This document shows positions 1 through 8,585 of a DNA stretch of 64,000 bases, in pieces (position 1 is the first letter of the stretch; each line of letters begins with the position of its first letter). The position numbers and the translations under genes are program-made. The stretch spans positions 1-64,000 of the forward strand of contig CDRNVI010000002.1 of NCBI GenBank assembly GCA_977017575.1, written 5' to 3'. Under the pieces are notes generated by a model. That model searched no databases. It had not been told where the DNA came from and saw only the letters and a program-made list of their open reading frames with translations. Origin of the DNA: Paramoeba atlantica (lineage: Eukaryota > Discosea).

Positions 1-570
1 CTGGTTCTCTATCAGGGCGACGCCCTTGCGCCTTATCTTTTTGTCCTTGTTTTAGACCGCATTCTCTATCAGGCTTTAGGTCGCAATGCAAGTGGTATTC
101 TCATGAGAAGCGAGGGGGCTAGGAGTCGTGGTATTAAGGGATTCCGGGTGTCAGACGTTGACTACGCAGACGATGTGGCTCTTGTGTCCTCATCTGCGGA
201 GGGTTTGTTGGGTATGGTGGAATCAACAGCACGGGAAGCAGCACCTGCAACCTTGCGCCTTGCCGTAGGAGAATCTAAGACCGCGTGGATGACTTTTGGG
301 AAACCTTCAGGCGCAGATCTTAGTCTTAGCTCAAATTATTGTGGCGCACCAAAGGTACCCAAGTACAGACATCTTTGCAACCTCCAAGGAGGACAGGGAA
401 CCATTAAAGATAGGCTGAGGTTGGCATGGGCAGCTTTTACAAAGCTTCGGGGTATTTGGGTGGCCCCACTTAAACCTTCTACAGAGCTTAGGTTGTTTGA
501 TGCTCTCGTGTACCCGGTTCTAAACTTTTTCTCGGGGGCTATATCGGTTCCTCTAGAGACGGTGCATTGA
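1..570 (+). mobile_element. Non-LTR retrotransposon (LINE) reverse transcriptase, 3' part of the RT domain
   Basis: The frame is open from the window edge, so the element continues upstream. It reads through the RT motif QGDALAPYLFVLVLDRIL and then the catalytic box DVDYADDVALVSSS, where YADD is the active-site motif, followed by the usual KTAWMTFG region and a thumb-like stretch. These spacings are those of a LINE RT rather than an LTR-type RT. The frame stops at a TGA at 568-570 and is not obviously resumed, so this copy looks dead. It lies on the plus strand, against all host genes. The clade cannot be settled by eye. Confidence 0.85.
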
Positions 571-660
571 CGTACAAGTAAACGTCGTGCGGAGAACGGC
601 ATGCAATACCGGTCGGTTGGATGAATTCCAAAAGTCATCCACGCGGTCTTAGATTCTCCC
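268..660. repeat. Inverted duplication within the LINE remnant (arms 268-299 and 628-659)
   Basis: The 32 bases at 268-299, coding for the RT segment around ESKTAWMTFG, recur as an exact reverse complement at 628-659. The minus strand there again reads GGESKTAWMTFG. A perfect 32-bp match in old LINE debris points to a recent inverted duplication, or to two head-to-head copies with the middle rearranged. Confidence 0.85.
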
Positions 661-1769
661 CCGCGGTCTCTTCTTCTCTCATTACTCAGCAAACGTCGCC
701 GCTTTTTTCAGATGCACTCCGATATTATGAAGCCTGCGTTAATTTTTAACGTTCCGCATAGTCTCAGCACGCGAATGAGGTAATCTATTTATCTTGTTTA
801 GTGAGGGAACTTCGTGTCGACGAAGATAAATCGGTTCATTTGAAATCTGAGATTACCACTGATGATCTTACAGGCGGAGTGGCAAGAATTCAGAGTTTGA
901 AGCACATGGTGCTCAGACGGCGAGTTCAAACCCGTTCATCGCAATATTCCCGGCGGCCTCACTCTAAGAGGCTGGGCTGAGAACCGACTAGGCCCAGTAT
1001 TCGGAGGACCGTCCCGGACCCTCCCCTCAGGGAACCAGCTCCCTTACCCGGCTTACACCTCTTTGGTAAGCCGTGTTGACGTACAGTTCGTCGACGCAGC
1101 GTGTTGGCAACAGCACGTTGGTGCCGCCTTGGAAAAGCGGAAACTGGTAGAGGACGTCGGCCTCGGAACTTCCAAATCTGTCTGTGAAGGGTCTGGCTTT
1201 CCAGCGACCATCCGGAGCAATCCGGAATGATTTGGATGATGATGATTTTGGTCAACATCCTCCTTTCTGAGAACGGGCAGCCTGTGCTTCCCCTGCCTGG
1301 GTAGAGTTTCACCTTTTTATGAAGTAGGCTTTATGCGAGCCTTTATCTATGATGGCAAGAAAATAACTTGCAAGGAGATAAAGATACTTTACTATACTAT
1401 TCTGGCTGCGCCCAACGACACCTCCCTCCCCTAGTTTTGTGCCACCAAATGAACGCCACCCCCCTAGTTATTTGTCACGCACACGCCCCCGTACTTATTT
1501 GTCACTTTTCTCCAAAAAGGGGTGACAAATAAGTAAGGGGGGTATAGTAGAATACCATTTTTGGGATAGTTTCTCTTCGAAAATTGAGAGAAGGGGGGAA
1601 GGTAAACATTTCTCATTCTCGTACATGACTTCCTGCTTTGAGAGCCTATAGGGTTTCATAGGAGAAATGACTCCGAGATCCCTTGCGGTATGGAGTGAAA
1701 ACCATAACGACCTGCAAAAGACGCTGCAAACATTTTCAAACGTATTGAAAAGATGGGGAATGTGCATGA
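571..1769. other. LINE debris and 3' tail-like sequence, no intact gene
   Basis: A short plus-strand frame at 801-980 ends in an Arg-rich tail and could be the end of the LINE protein. Around 1055-1080 a hairpin with 8-bp arms (CGGCTTAC/GTAAGCCG) is followed by a GATGATGATGATT run near 1235, resembling the triplet-repeat tail of some LINEs. The other open frames here are not protein-like. A palindrome at 1486-1541 is listed separately. Confidence 0.4.
1486..1541. repeat. Palindrome with C5/G5 ends, pogo-MITE-like
   Basis: The arms 1486-1505 and 1522-1541 match at 19 of 20 positions and enclose a 16-base loop. The outer ends are C5 and G5, followed by a TATAGTA stretch. This resembles the C/G-run terminal repeats of the pogo-like element at 28.3 kb and of the elements at 42.8 and 50.6 kb, but full element boundaries are not clear here. 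Confidence 0.5.
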
Positions 1770-2309
1770 ATGGAGGTTGGAGTCAAAAGAGATCTTAAAT
1801 GTGCTTTTTACCAAGCTCCTGTGCCCGAGAGGGCGCGAGCGAAGTTCAGGTTTCATGATGCAAATGGAGATCTCTTCCAAATGACGGTGATGCCAATGGG
1901 GCGTAGGTGTGCCCCAGAAGTTATGCATACTATAACTTCGGTGTTGGCAGGGCGATCCTGGTGTATGCAAACCAGATGCTATTTTTGCGAAGAGTGGGAT
2001 CGATATTTATATCGACGGGGTTCGCTACGCGGGGAGTAAAGATGAAGCCAACGAATATACCAAGCGGATTGATTTGCGATGTAAGCGCGCTAGAGAGGGA
2101 TGTTCAAGGAAGCTGACTCTCCCCCGGAGGTGGAATATGTGTTTAATGTGGTGAAGTACGATCGCGCAGTTCACAAGGTCAGCCTGGGGCCACGTGCTCT
2201 GGCGAAGCTGCAGCGCGACAGATTTTCTACAATTACGTACGTCCAATCGGATAAAATAAAGACCCCAAATACATTGCCACACTCCTTTACACAGCTGGAA
2301 GATCAATAA
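1770..2309 (+). mobile_element. DIRS/VIPER-like retroelement fossil (RT fragment)
   Basis: The translated sequence carries RT features such as DLKCAFYQAPVPE and FQMTVMPMG followed by APE. This style is typical of DIRS-group, tyrosine-recombinase retroelements such as the trypanosomatid VIPER. It is a broken fragment of one RT region with at least two interruptions, and both ends of the element are missing. It is inserted among LINE and DNA-transposon debris. The family call rests on motif recognition only. Confidence 0.6.
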
Positions 2310-3219
2310 TTAAATACTTGGTCTAAGCTAGCCTTTTTTTAAATTATTCTATTTGAATTGTTTTATTATGAATTATTCTATTTGAAAGTAGTAACTACTG
2401 CTTTTTAAGTAGTAACTTTAGTAATTACTAGTCTAGGCTATGATAATCTGTCCGTTTTCTTTAGCTTTCTCGGCCGAATTTTCTTTTTTAGGCTCTTCGT
2501 TAAATGCGGTTGTTGTTTTCAACGCGAAGCGCGCAGCATGAGCGACTTCTAAGTTCCCTGATGGGAGGGTCCGGTGAGGCTCCCGGTGAGGCGCCGGAGT
2601 TGCGAGAGGCCTCCATACATCACAACCCCCTTTATATTTAGAGGAGATTGCGGTGGTTGTAAACTACCGCTCTACCCTCGATTATTGAAAAAAAAGTGAA
2701 TAAAAACAGTGAAAATATAAGGAGGAACACAGTAATATAACAGAAGAAAAAAATATAAAAGGGGGCCCCGGGGGTCCAAAACTAGAAAAAAAAAATTCAA
2801 AAAAATGGGGGGTCAAGGGGGGGGGACGTCCATACGTCGCGATTTATTTTTCGAAATGGAGCGCAGGGAAGTGGTAGAGTAGGCCGCGGCGATAATTTTC
2901 CACCCCACCCCTGGTACGCGCAGAAGGGGTCCGACAAGGTCGAAATTTCCGAAATTTTTGGGATGACCCGAAAAAAAATTTAACCAAAAAAAAAAGAAAA
3001 AATATTATTTTTCGAAAATCGACTCCTAAAACGTATTTTGAGAGTTTGGGACCTCAGCTACCATTCTACGACATTTTTATTGACAGATTCGCCTCCTCTC
3101 CCCACTGGTAAGGCATCCAAAACGACCCAAATTCGGGTTAAAATTTCGCAATTTTCGCCTAAAAATCAAGCTTTTTTACCCAAAAAAATAGATTATTCAT
3201 GATCTTTTGGCGATTTTTC

Positions 3220-3329
3220 TTTTTTAGGCTCTTCGTGAAACGCGGTGGTAGTTTTCAACGCGAAGCGCGCAGCATGAGTGACTTCTAAGTTGAAAACAAC
3301 CACCGCGTTTACCGAAGAGCCTAAATAAA
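3220..3329. repeat. Palindromic MITE, complete copy
   Basis: About 40-bp arms begin TTTTTTAGGCTCTTCG and end CGAAGAGCCTAAATAAA, around an asymmetric centre that contains GCGAAGCGCGCAGCATGAG. It is the reverse-orientation relative of the copy at 39597-39707. It sits inside the larger element 2484-4000, whose ends are made of the same sequence. Confidence 0.8.
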
Positions 3330-3550
3330 CTTTTGCTAGTTATATAATAAACTATTGCTAGTTTTGGACTGACCAATTGCTAGTTTCAAAAAAACAACAA
3401 CTTGCGAAGAAAGAGCAAGATTGTTCAGTCACGTGTTTTTCGCGACCAAACCACGTGATCGTTTTAGAAAAATGATGCAGATTCTCCAAGAATCATCGAA
3501 TCTCACCATTTTCGATCCCGAGGAATTAGAAGAAGACCAAGACATACTGT

Positions 3551-3907
3551 GTAGAAGTCGACGATCTTGACAGCAGTGAAAACGATTCAGATGAATTCAA
3601 CGAGAGTTTACCTGCTAACACTCGACTTACTCGCGCCGTGACTGAGCATATCCGTCTGAAACGTCGCTATGACATGATTGAAGGGTAATACAAGTACATG
3701 GTGCAAGGAGAAACTTATCGACATTACACAATCTACAATAGGGGGAGCACGTGTAGGTGTACTTGCCCAGATGTTAGACGCGGCAATCGTTGCAAGCACA
3801 AGTTATTCATTCTTATGAACGGAATGCGAGTGAACGAAAACGATGAAACTCTGGAAACCTTTCAAATGGCGGGAATTATTGGTTTGTGCTACTCAGGACA
3901 ACCTTAA
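3551..3907 (+). pseudogene. SWIM zinc-finger protein remnant carried by the inverted-repeat element
   Basis: The frame reads an acidic N-terminal part, then RLKRRYDMIEG, one in-frame TAA at 3686-3688, and then the SWIM signature CRCTCPDVRRGNRCKH (Cys-x-Cys ... Cys-x-His). The order 'basic helix, short strand pair, SWIM' matches SWIM-type putative ubiquitin-ligase proteins as well as the C-terminus of Mutator-like transposases. The ATG frame at 3698-3907 (69 aa) could in principle be expressed, but the break and the location inside a transposon argue for a relic. Confidence 0.6.
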
Positions 3908-4170
3908 ATAGCAATTTGAGCGAAGGAAAACTTAGAAGGCACCACTACTGCGCACTTCGCGTTGAAAACTGCCACCACTTTTAAGGAAGAGCCTAAAAAA
4001 GCCTAATTGGTTCACCCGCACTCAAACTGTACCCAAAAACACGTTTTGTTAAAACAAATGCCTCCTTCGACCACCGGAACCCCTTTCTATATTTTTTCTT
4101 CTATCACAGTGTATAGACTATGTAGTACATTTATGCAGTACTTTTAGTAATTACCAGTTTACTAGTAAGT

Positions 4171-4230
4171 TTTTTTTAAACGCGGTGGTTGTTTTCAACT
4201 TAGAAGTTACCCGAGCTGCGCAACCACCGC
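4171..4230. repeat. Partial arm of the same MITE family
   Basis: A T-run is followed by AAACGCGGTGGTTGTTTTCA and a diverged centre, matching one arm of the palindromes at 3220 and 39597 but lacking the outer AGGCTCTTC block. It lies just downstream of the RNB gene. Confidence 0.55.
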
Positions 4231-4290
4231 AAGAATCGTGGGTAGAACGGTAGTTATAACTACTGCCGCAATTTAAGTATGGTGAGATGA

Positions 4291-6180
4291 TTATATATCT
4301 TCACATGTTAGGACGGATGTAAGTTGCACAAGATCGAGTTGTCTTGTTTCTCGCTTCCAGTTGGGTGCAAGCTGTAATAGTAGTGAAAGCTGGATGGGAT
4401 CTACGCTCTTTGCGACGACCTGGATAGCATCACCGGGGGCAAGTTTATCTTCGTTATGGTAAAGACATACAACGATCAGAAATTTTTGAAGAAGCACCCG
4501 CGCCACATATCGAGTGTTAGCATATTGCATCGTGGGAGATGATTCTATATTAATATTCATGGCAACGATTGCTGTGAGCTCAAGTTTCTCTTCTTTTTTG
4601 AGAAGATTTTCTATGTATGAGAGAGCCCAAAAATAGATGGAAGAATTCTGCAAAAGTCTTACGTCGGAAGTAACGGCAGAAGTTTTTCGGCATTGATCTT
4701 TTAAGACTAAATCTTCCATGCAAACGACACCAGTGTCATGTAATTCGTGCCTCGCCGCAAGAAGTGTCTTTAGTTGATGATGCACCATCATATCTGCGTA
4801 ACGCCGAAGAGGTGATGTGGAATGACAGTAGTATGAAGAGTTTAGAAAAGAGTGGTGACCACGCTGGTGCGAGTAATACGCCCTTGTAACCCCCTTCAAA
4901 GAAAGAGAGTCTTGTGCTATAACTTGAGCGGTTCTCACCATACCTTGCTCTACACTTGGAGTAAAGCTTTGTTTACTTGACCCCCCCGGTAATAATTCAT
5001 CGGCGTCACCATGGCGTTCAGAAAGAGGACGTGTTACGCGAAAAGGTATGCCAATATTATTTTCTAGGGCAACACGTGCACATACTTCATTAGCGGCGAT
5101 CATGAGTTCTTCAACAAGGTTGTACGCATCACTTAAATGTAGACTTTCATCCGATTCTAGTTTTACGTGAATAGGGGAATTGTCCTCGACCCCGATAGCC
5201 TTTACGCGTGGTTTCGGTACGAGAAGTTTCCAAGCTCCATTTTTAATACGCAGCGCACGTCGTAATTTTCTGATTTCATTCAAGCAAAGAATGTTGTCTA
5301 CGTCATTCGAAGTTAACCAATCGGGAGCACTACTTGGCAAACGCTTGTTTTGCAAGATATCTTGGCAATCATCGTAGGTTAGCCTTCTCAGGTTTTCTAC
5401 GATAGAGACACCCGTGTCATAATCGCACACATTTCCCTCAATATCAAAAACAAAAGAAATATGAAAGGTGCGACACGATCTTCCAGACTCAAGCGTTGCT
5501 GCGGCTACCAAGGTTCGAGGTAGCATACACCAAACACCCTCTGGTAAGTACGTCGTGGTCCGCAATCTTTGCCCAGAGTGACGATCCATAGAGGAATCCA
5601 ATGGACAGTAAGAAGTGACAGCGGCAACATACACTGTGACTCGCTTCCTTCCATCATTTTCAATTCGCACGGAAACAGCATCATCCACCTCAAAAGTCGA
5701 TTGACTATCGATCGCATAGACATTTTCTTGAACAATCGTGCGAAGGCTCGCAAACGGATCTGCTACATTTTTGCATTTCAATGCCAGACTCTCTGCTCGA
5801 GGCCCAAGCTTTAGTTTATTCTCAAGTTTTTTTCGGTAAGGATTGTCTTTCGGTCGTAGGTACCCAATATTGCACAACATTTTCAAAAGGACACTAGAGG
5901 AACGACACTCCTTTTGTTCACCAAAGAGAGGATTTAATATTCTATGAAGAAGACCGATATCCTCGCGTGGTAAAAAACTTTCCCCTACGACGTAAGATAG
6001 AAGCAGTTTATCATACTCATCATAGTCAAATGAAGATGCAGACTCGGTTTTGTACCGCAGGTCAAGGGTTAATCGTTTTTCTGCTTCAAAAATGTAAGTC
6101 TGCTGTGAATTATCTTCTACTTTGAATTTCTGTAGCACATGCTTGCAAAGGTATCGATGCCAGTTGTAGCGTGCTTTCAT
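4291..6180 (-). CDS. RNB-domain 3'-5' exoribonuclease (RNase II / DSS-1-like)
   Basis: 629 aa, starting at an ATG at 6180. The middle carries the RNase II catalytic segment AIDSQSTFEVDDAVSV, which aligns with IDSxSTEDMDDA of bacterial RNase II. Two of the metal-binding Asp are kept (VDD), while the preceding one is Glu. The downstream RNB hallmark STSPLRRYADMMVHHQL is intact, and the C-terminal ~90 residues look like an S1/OB fold. There is no PIN domain, so it is not RRP44/DIS3. The short basic N-terminus (MKARYNWHRYLCKHVLQKF) could be a mitochondrial presequence, which would fit DSS-1, the mitochondrial exonuclease partner of SUV3 in kinetoplastids. Family confident, paralogue less so. Confidence 0.85.
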   Translation of the reverse strand: MKARYNWHRYLCKHVLQKFKVEDNSQQTYIFEAEKRLTLDLRYKTESASSFDYDEYDKLLLSYVVGESFLPREDIGLLHRILNPLFGEQKECRSSSVLLKMLCNIGYLRPKDNPYRKKLENKLKLGPRAESLALKCKNVADPFASLRTIVQENVYAIDSQSTFEVDDAVSVRIENDGRKRVTVYVAAVTSYCPLDSSMDRHSGQRLRTTTYLPEGVWCMLPRTLVAAATLESGRSCRTFHISFVFDIEGNVCDYDTGVSIVENLRRLTYDDCQDILQNKRLPSSAPDWLTSNDVDNILCLNEIRKLRRALRIKNGAWKLLVPKPRVKAIGVEDNSPIHVKLESDESLHLSDAYNLVEELMIAANEVCARVALENNIGIPFRVTRPLSERHGDADELLPGGSSKQSFTPSVEQGMVRTAQVIAQDSLSLKGVTRAYYSHQRGHHSFLNSSYYCHSTSPLRRYADMMVHHQLKTLLAARHELHDTGVVCMEDLVLKDQCRKTSAVTSDVRLLQNSSIYFWALSYIENLLKKEEKLELTAIVAMNINIESSPTMQYANTRYVARVLLQKFLIVVCLYHNEDKLAPGDAIQVVAKSVDPIQLSLLLQLAPNWKRETRQLDLVQLTSVLTCEDI

Positions 6181-6660
6181 TCTTCTGATTCAAAGTTAGT
6201 TGAGAGAATAGACGAGTAAAAATAACAAGAGTATACTGTTCTCGAAAATGCGTTGTACATTATTTGACAGATTACTTCTCGTAGGGAAGAAGCCGACACT
6301 CGTGTATTTTTCATTTTCCGACTTTTAAAGTTTCTTCAGGGATCGTTTTGGTCAGAGTAATTTTATTTTCGTACATCTGTGCTCAAGGTGTTGGTCACTC
6401 ACTTTAAGTAAACATGATGGCTTGTAAAATTATTTATTTAATCCGAATCTACGAAGAACATGCTCTTTCATTTTATGGATCGAGTAATCCATGATACTGC
6501 TATCAATATTTCTAAATGCTCGACGTTTTTTCTTGTGTGACAATACAGTCCATATGAACTACCCCCAAAAGGCGCCGAAGAAGACGTCGTATACCAATAC
6601 CATAACGCCGTATATTGTACAGAAATAAAGAAACGACACCTTGAATAGTAACTCTGAAAC
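6181..6660. other. Intergenic, AT-rich, no gene seen
   Basis: 480 bases between the RNB gene and SDH2-C. A 75-codon minus-strand frame at 6468-6695 overlaps the SDH2-C end and shows no protein features. The region probably holds UTRs and the trans-splicing and polyadenylation signals. Confidence 0.5.
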
Positions 6661-7206
6661 CTACGAAGACCATTTCGGAGAACGGGGTGCGTCATTCTCC
6701 GGGACTAAGATCTGCTTAATACTTTTAATAGCTAGTCCGGGATTTAGATACTTGGGACACGTAATCGAACAGTTCAGCACGTTGTGACACAAATTAAGGC
6801 GGTTCCCCGTCTCCAGCTGCGCGAGACGCTCGTCAATATCCGGATCCAGCGGCTCCACCATCCAGCGGTAGGCCTGGAGCAGCACTGCGGGGCCCAGGAA
6901 CACGTCCCGGTTCCACCAGTAGCTCGGGCACGCGGAGGTGCAGGAGGCACACAACACACACTCATAGAGCCCCTCGAGATGGTGCCGGTTGGCTCGATGC
7001 ACTTTGTGTTTCAGGTACCACCGCGTGACGGTGTACTCCCCAAACCCCGCCCGGGTCGTGGAGAGACACATCGCGGCGGAGCGGTTGTCCTTTACGGCAT
7101 AGATCGTGTCCATGCGGCCAGTGGCCTGCTTGAGGATTTTCTTGTACGTGAAAATAGGACTGATGTACTGTACTCGCCCCCCTGGGAGTACAGCGGCACC
7201 AGGCAT
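6661..7206 (-). CDS. SDH2C: Succinate dehydrogenase iron-sulfur subunit, C-terminal half (split SDH2)
   Basis: The product contains only the C-terminal ferredoxin-like half of SDHB. CVLCASCTSACPSYWWN supplies the [4Fe-4S] ligands, and LNLCHNVLNCSITCPKYLNP supplies the remaining [3Fe-4S]/[4Fe-4S] cysteines. The N-terminal plant-type [2Fe-2S] domain is absent; a lineage-specific ~75-residue lead replaces it. Splitting of SDH2 into two nuclear genes is a known Euglenozoan trait. I chose the ATG at 7206 (MPGAAVLPGG): a pyrimidine-rich tract ends in an AG (minus strand, 7274-7275) that is a plausible SL acceptor, and it lies downstream of the further in-frame ATG at 7290. Acts in mitochondrial complex II together with an SDH2-N gene not in this window. 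Confidence 0.93.
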   Translation of the reverse strand: MPGAAVLPGGRVQYISPIFTYKKILKQATGRMDTIYAVKDNRSAAMCLSTTRAGFGEYTVTRWYLKHKVHRANRHHLEGLYECVLCASCTSACPSYWWNRDVFLGPAVLLQAYRWMVEPLDPDIDERLAQLETGNRLNLCHNVLNCSITCPKYLNPGLAIKSIKQILVPENDAPRSPKWSS

Positions 7207-7525
7207 GCAAGCAGGTGTTGAATATAATAAAAAAAGTTGAAACAGAAGTGAAAAAGAAAAATAAGAGTAAAAACTGCAAGACCTCTGCACATACAGAATA
7301 CGTATGAGGACGAAATAGCTTTGCGATTCTACGCTTTGTGGGAAAATTGCGGGTAAATATAAAGTGGAAGTTGTGACACACTCCGCTCAATAAAAATAGC
7401 ATATAAACTATTAGCTAAAACTCTTTAAATAAGAACAACCCCTCATTTAAAGGACAGCCCAGTGAAAATTGTTACCCACTTCACAGCATCAGCTGCGAAT
7501 ACAGTCGTGCATATCATTCTATTAC

Positions 7526-8263
7526 CTAAACCAATTGCATGTGCAATGGACCTTGTATAAGCGGCCGTATATTATGAGCTCGACATACTTCAATCTGTTG
7601 TGCATTTAGTGTAGGCAATCGAAATCCAGCATAGAGGTTAACAGTCTTTTGTGGTGCAAAGAAACCTTGCCAAAATTTCGACGTCTGTCCTTGATCCTGT
7701 GAATTTTTTTGATAGTAGTGTGCGAACATGCATTGATGGTAAAATTTTCTTATTGCGGCAATATCAAAAACGGGAAAAGATGTAAAAATTGCACTGTGCG
7801 TGTTATTAGTAAGGATACCGTCGTATTCGGTGTTGCCCCAAATGTGTTGCCCGATACTACATTTCATAGCATCGTTGAAGGCGTAAATCAGAGGTTTTTC
7901 AATACACACTATTTTACATGGTTTCGAGTACACAAGTTCATTCTTTATGTCGTTAAAGGGCTCGTTTGATCTACCGAGTTCCAATGCAACTGCGTAACTT
8001 AAAATGAGAAAGGTTTTACGTGTGCGCACAGTATATGTGTAGGATGGCTTATGATATCTAGCTAAGGATATTGACTTTGGGTTATACCAACTGTTTCGCT
8101 CATCAAAGAATTCCACAACTACATCTGTCGTGTCATGTACGATGGCTTGTCCGAAATTACGAATCTTATCAAAAAAGCGAAAGTCTACCATGGTCGGTGT
8201 CCCGGGATCGTGCGCAGACTCGCGCATGATAAGTTGCACAGGATCACGTATAAGGGAGGCCAT
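7526..8263 (-). CDS. Conserved-looking hypothetical protein, possibly mitochondrial
   Basis: 245 aa from an ATG at 8263. I recognise no domain. The sequence is soluble, rich in Tyr, Phe and His, without membrane segments or low complexity, and ends in LIQGPLHMQLV. Codon use and amino-acid texture are those of a real protein. It sits directly upstream (in transcription sense) of SDH2-C, but polycistronic neighbours here are not functionally grouped, so no role is inferred. Confidence 0.65.
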   Translation of the reverse strand: MASLIRDPVQLIMRESAHDPGTPTMVDFRFFDKIRNFGQAIVHDTTDVVVEFFDERNSWYNPKSISLARYHKPSYTYTVRTRKTFLILSYAVALELGRSNEPFNDIKNELVYSKPCKIVCIEKPLIYAFNDAMKCSIGQHIWGNTEYDGILTNNTHSAIFTSFPVFDIAAIRKFYHQCMFAHYYQKNSQDQGQTSKFWQGFFAPQKTVNLYAGFRLPTLNAQQIEVCRAHNIRPLIQGPLHMQLV

Positions 8264-8585
8264 ATTTTATAAAAATATTTTGAAATAGTAATAAAGAAAA
8301 CTAGAATATCACCAATGGCCTGTGCATAATAAGAAGACAAACAATGATCAAGGACATGATGTAACCCCCACCCCCACAGTCACAGTACTTACATGTGTAT
8401 GTGTACACCTTGTAAAAACAACTTATGTACAAAACAACTTATGTATAAGACACAGCGCAATACAATGTGTGATAAAATAGATGAAACTCACTCACTGACT
8501 ATAACGATAATTTCATTGTCAAGAATACCCCCCCAGCAGAAATTTCACACCCACTCTACAAATCCCAACTTCTAAATTCCAAAAA
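8264..8585. other. Intergenic, no gene seen
   Basis: 322 AT-rich bases. A 60-codon plus-strand frame (8393-8575) is low in information and opposite to all host genes. Two copies of ACAACTTATGTA near 8418 and 8434 form a small tandem repeat. Confidence 0.5.

Larger units (their letters stand above)
2484..4000. mobile_element. 1.5-kb element with ~72-bp terminal inverted repeats
   Basis: The left arm 2484-2555 begins TTTTTTAGGCTCTTCG. It is the imperfect reverse complement of the right arm 3929-4000, which ends in GAAGAGCCTAAAAAA. The element holds a SWIM zinc-finger remnant and a complete 110-bp palindromic copy of the same terminal sequence at 3220-3329. The flanks share a weak 9-base near-duplication (GCCGAATTT / GCCTAATTG, 7 of 9), so a 9-bp target duplication is possible. 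Long inverted repeats and a SWIM domain recall Mutator-like elements, but no transposase core is visible, so the superfamily is open. Confidence 0.7.
2641..4262. repeat. Second inverted-repeat pair (about 2650-2687 and 4225-4262)
   Basis: The stretch GCGGTGGTTGTAAACTACCG near 2651 and the following CTCTACCCTCGATT reappear, diverged and in reverse complement, at about 4225-4258. The pair straddles the right end of the 2484-4000 element, so it is either an older nested element or an outer set of arms. A shared direct string, TTTAGTAATTAC, also occurs near 2418 and 4144. Confidence 0.4.

Noticed and set aside
918-940. tRNA B-box-like string GAGTTCAAACCC
   Set aside because: The flanking bases do not form a T-arm or acceptor stem and no A box is placed correctly; the string lies in LINE debris.
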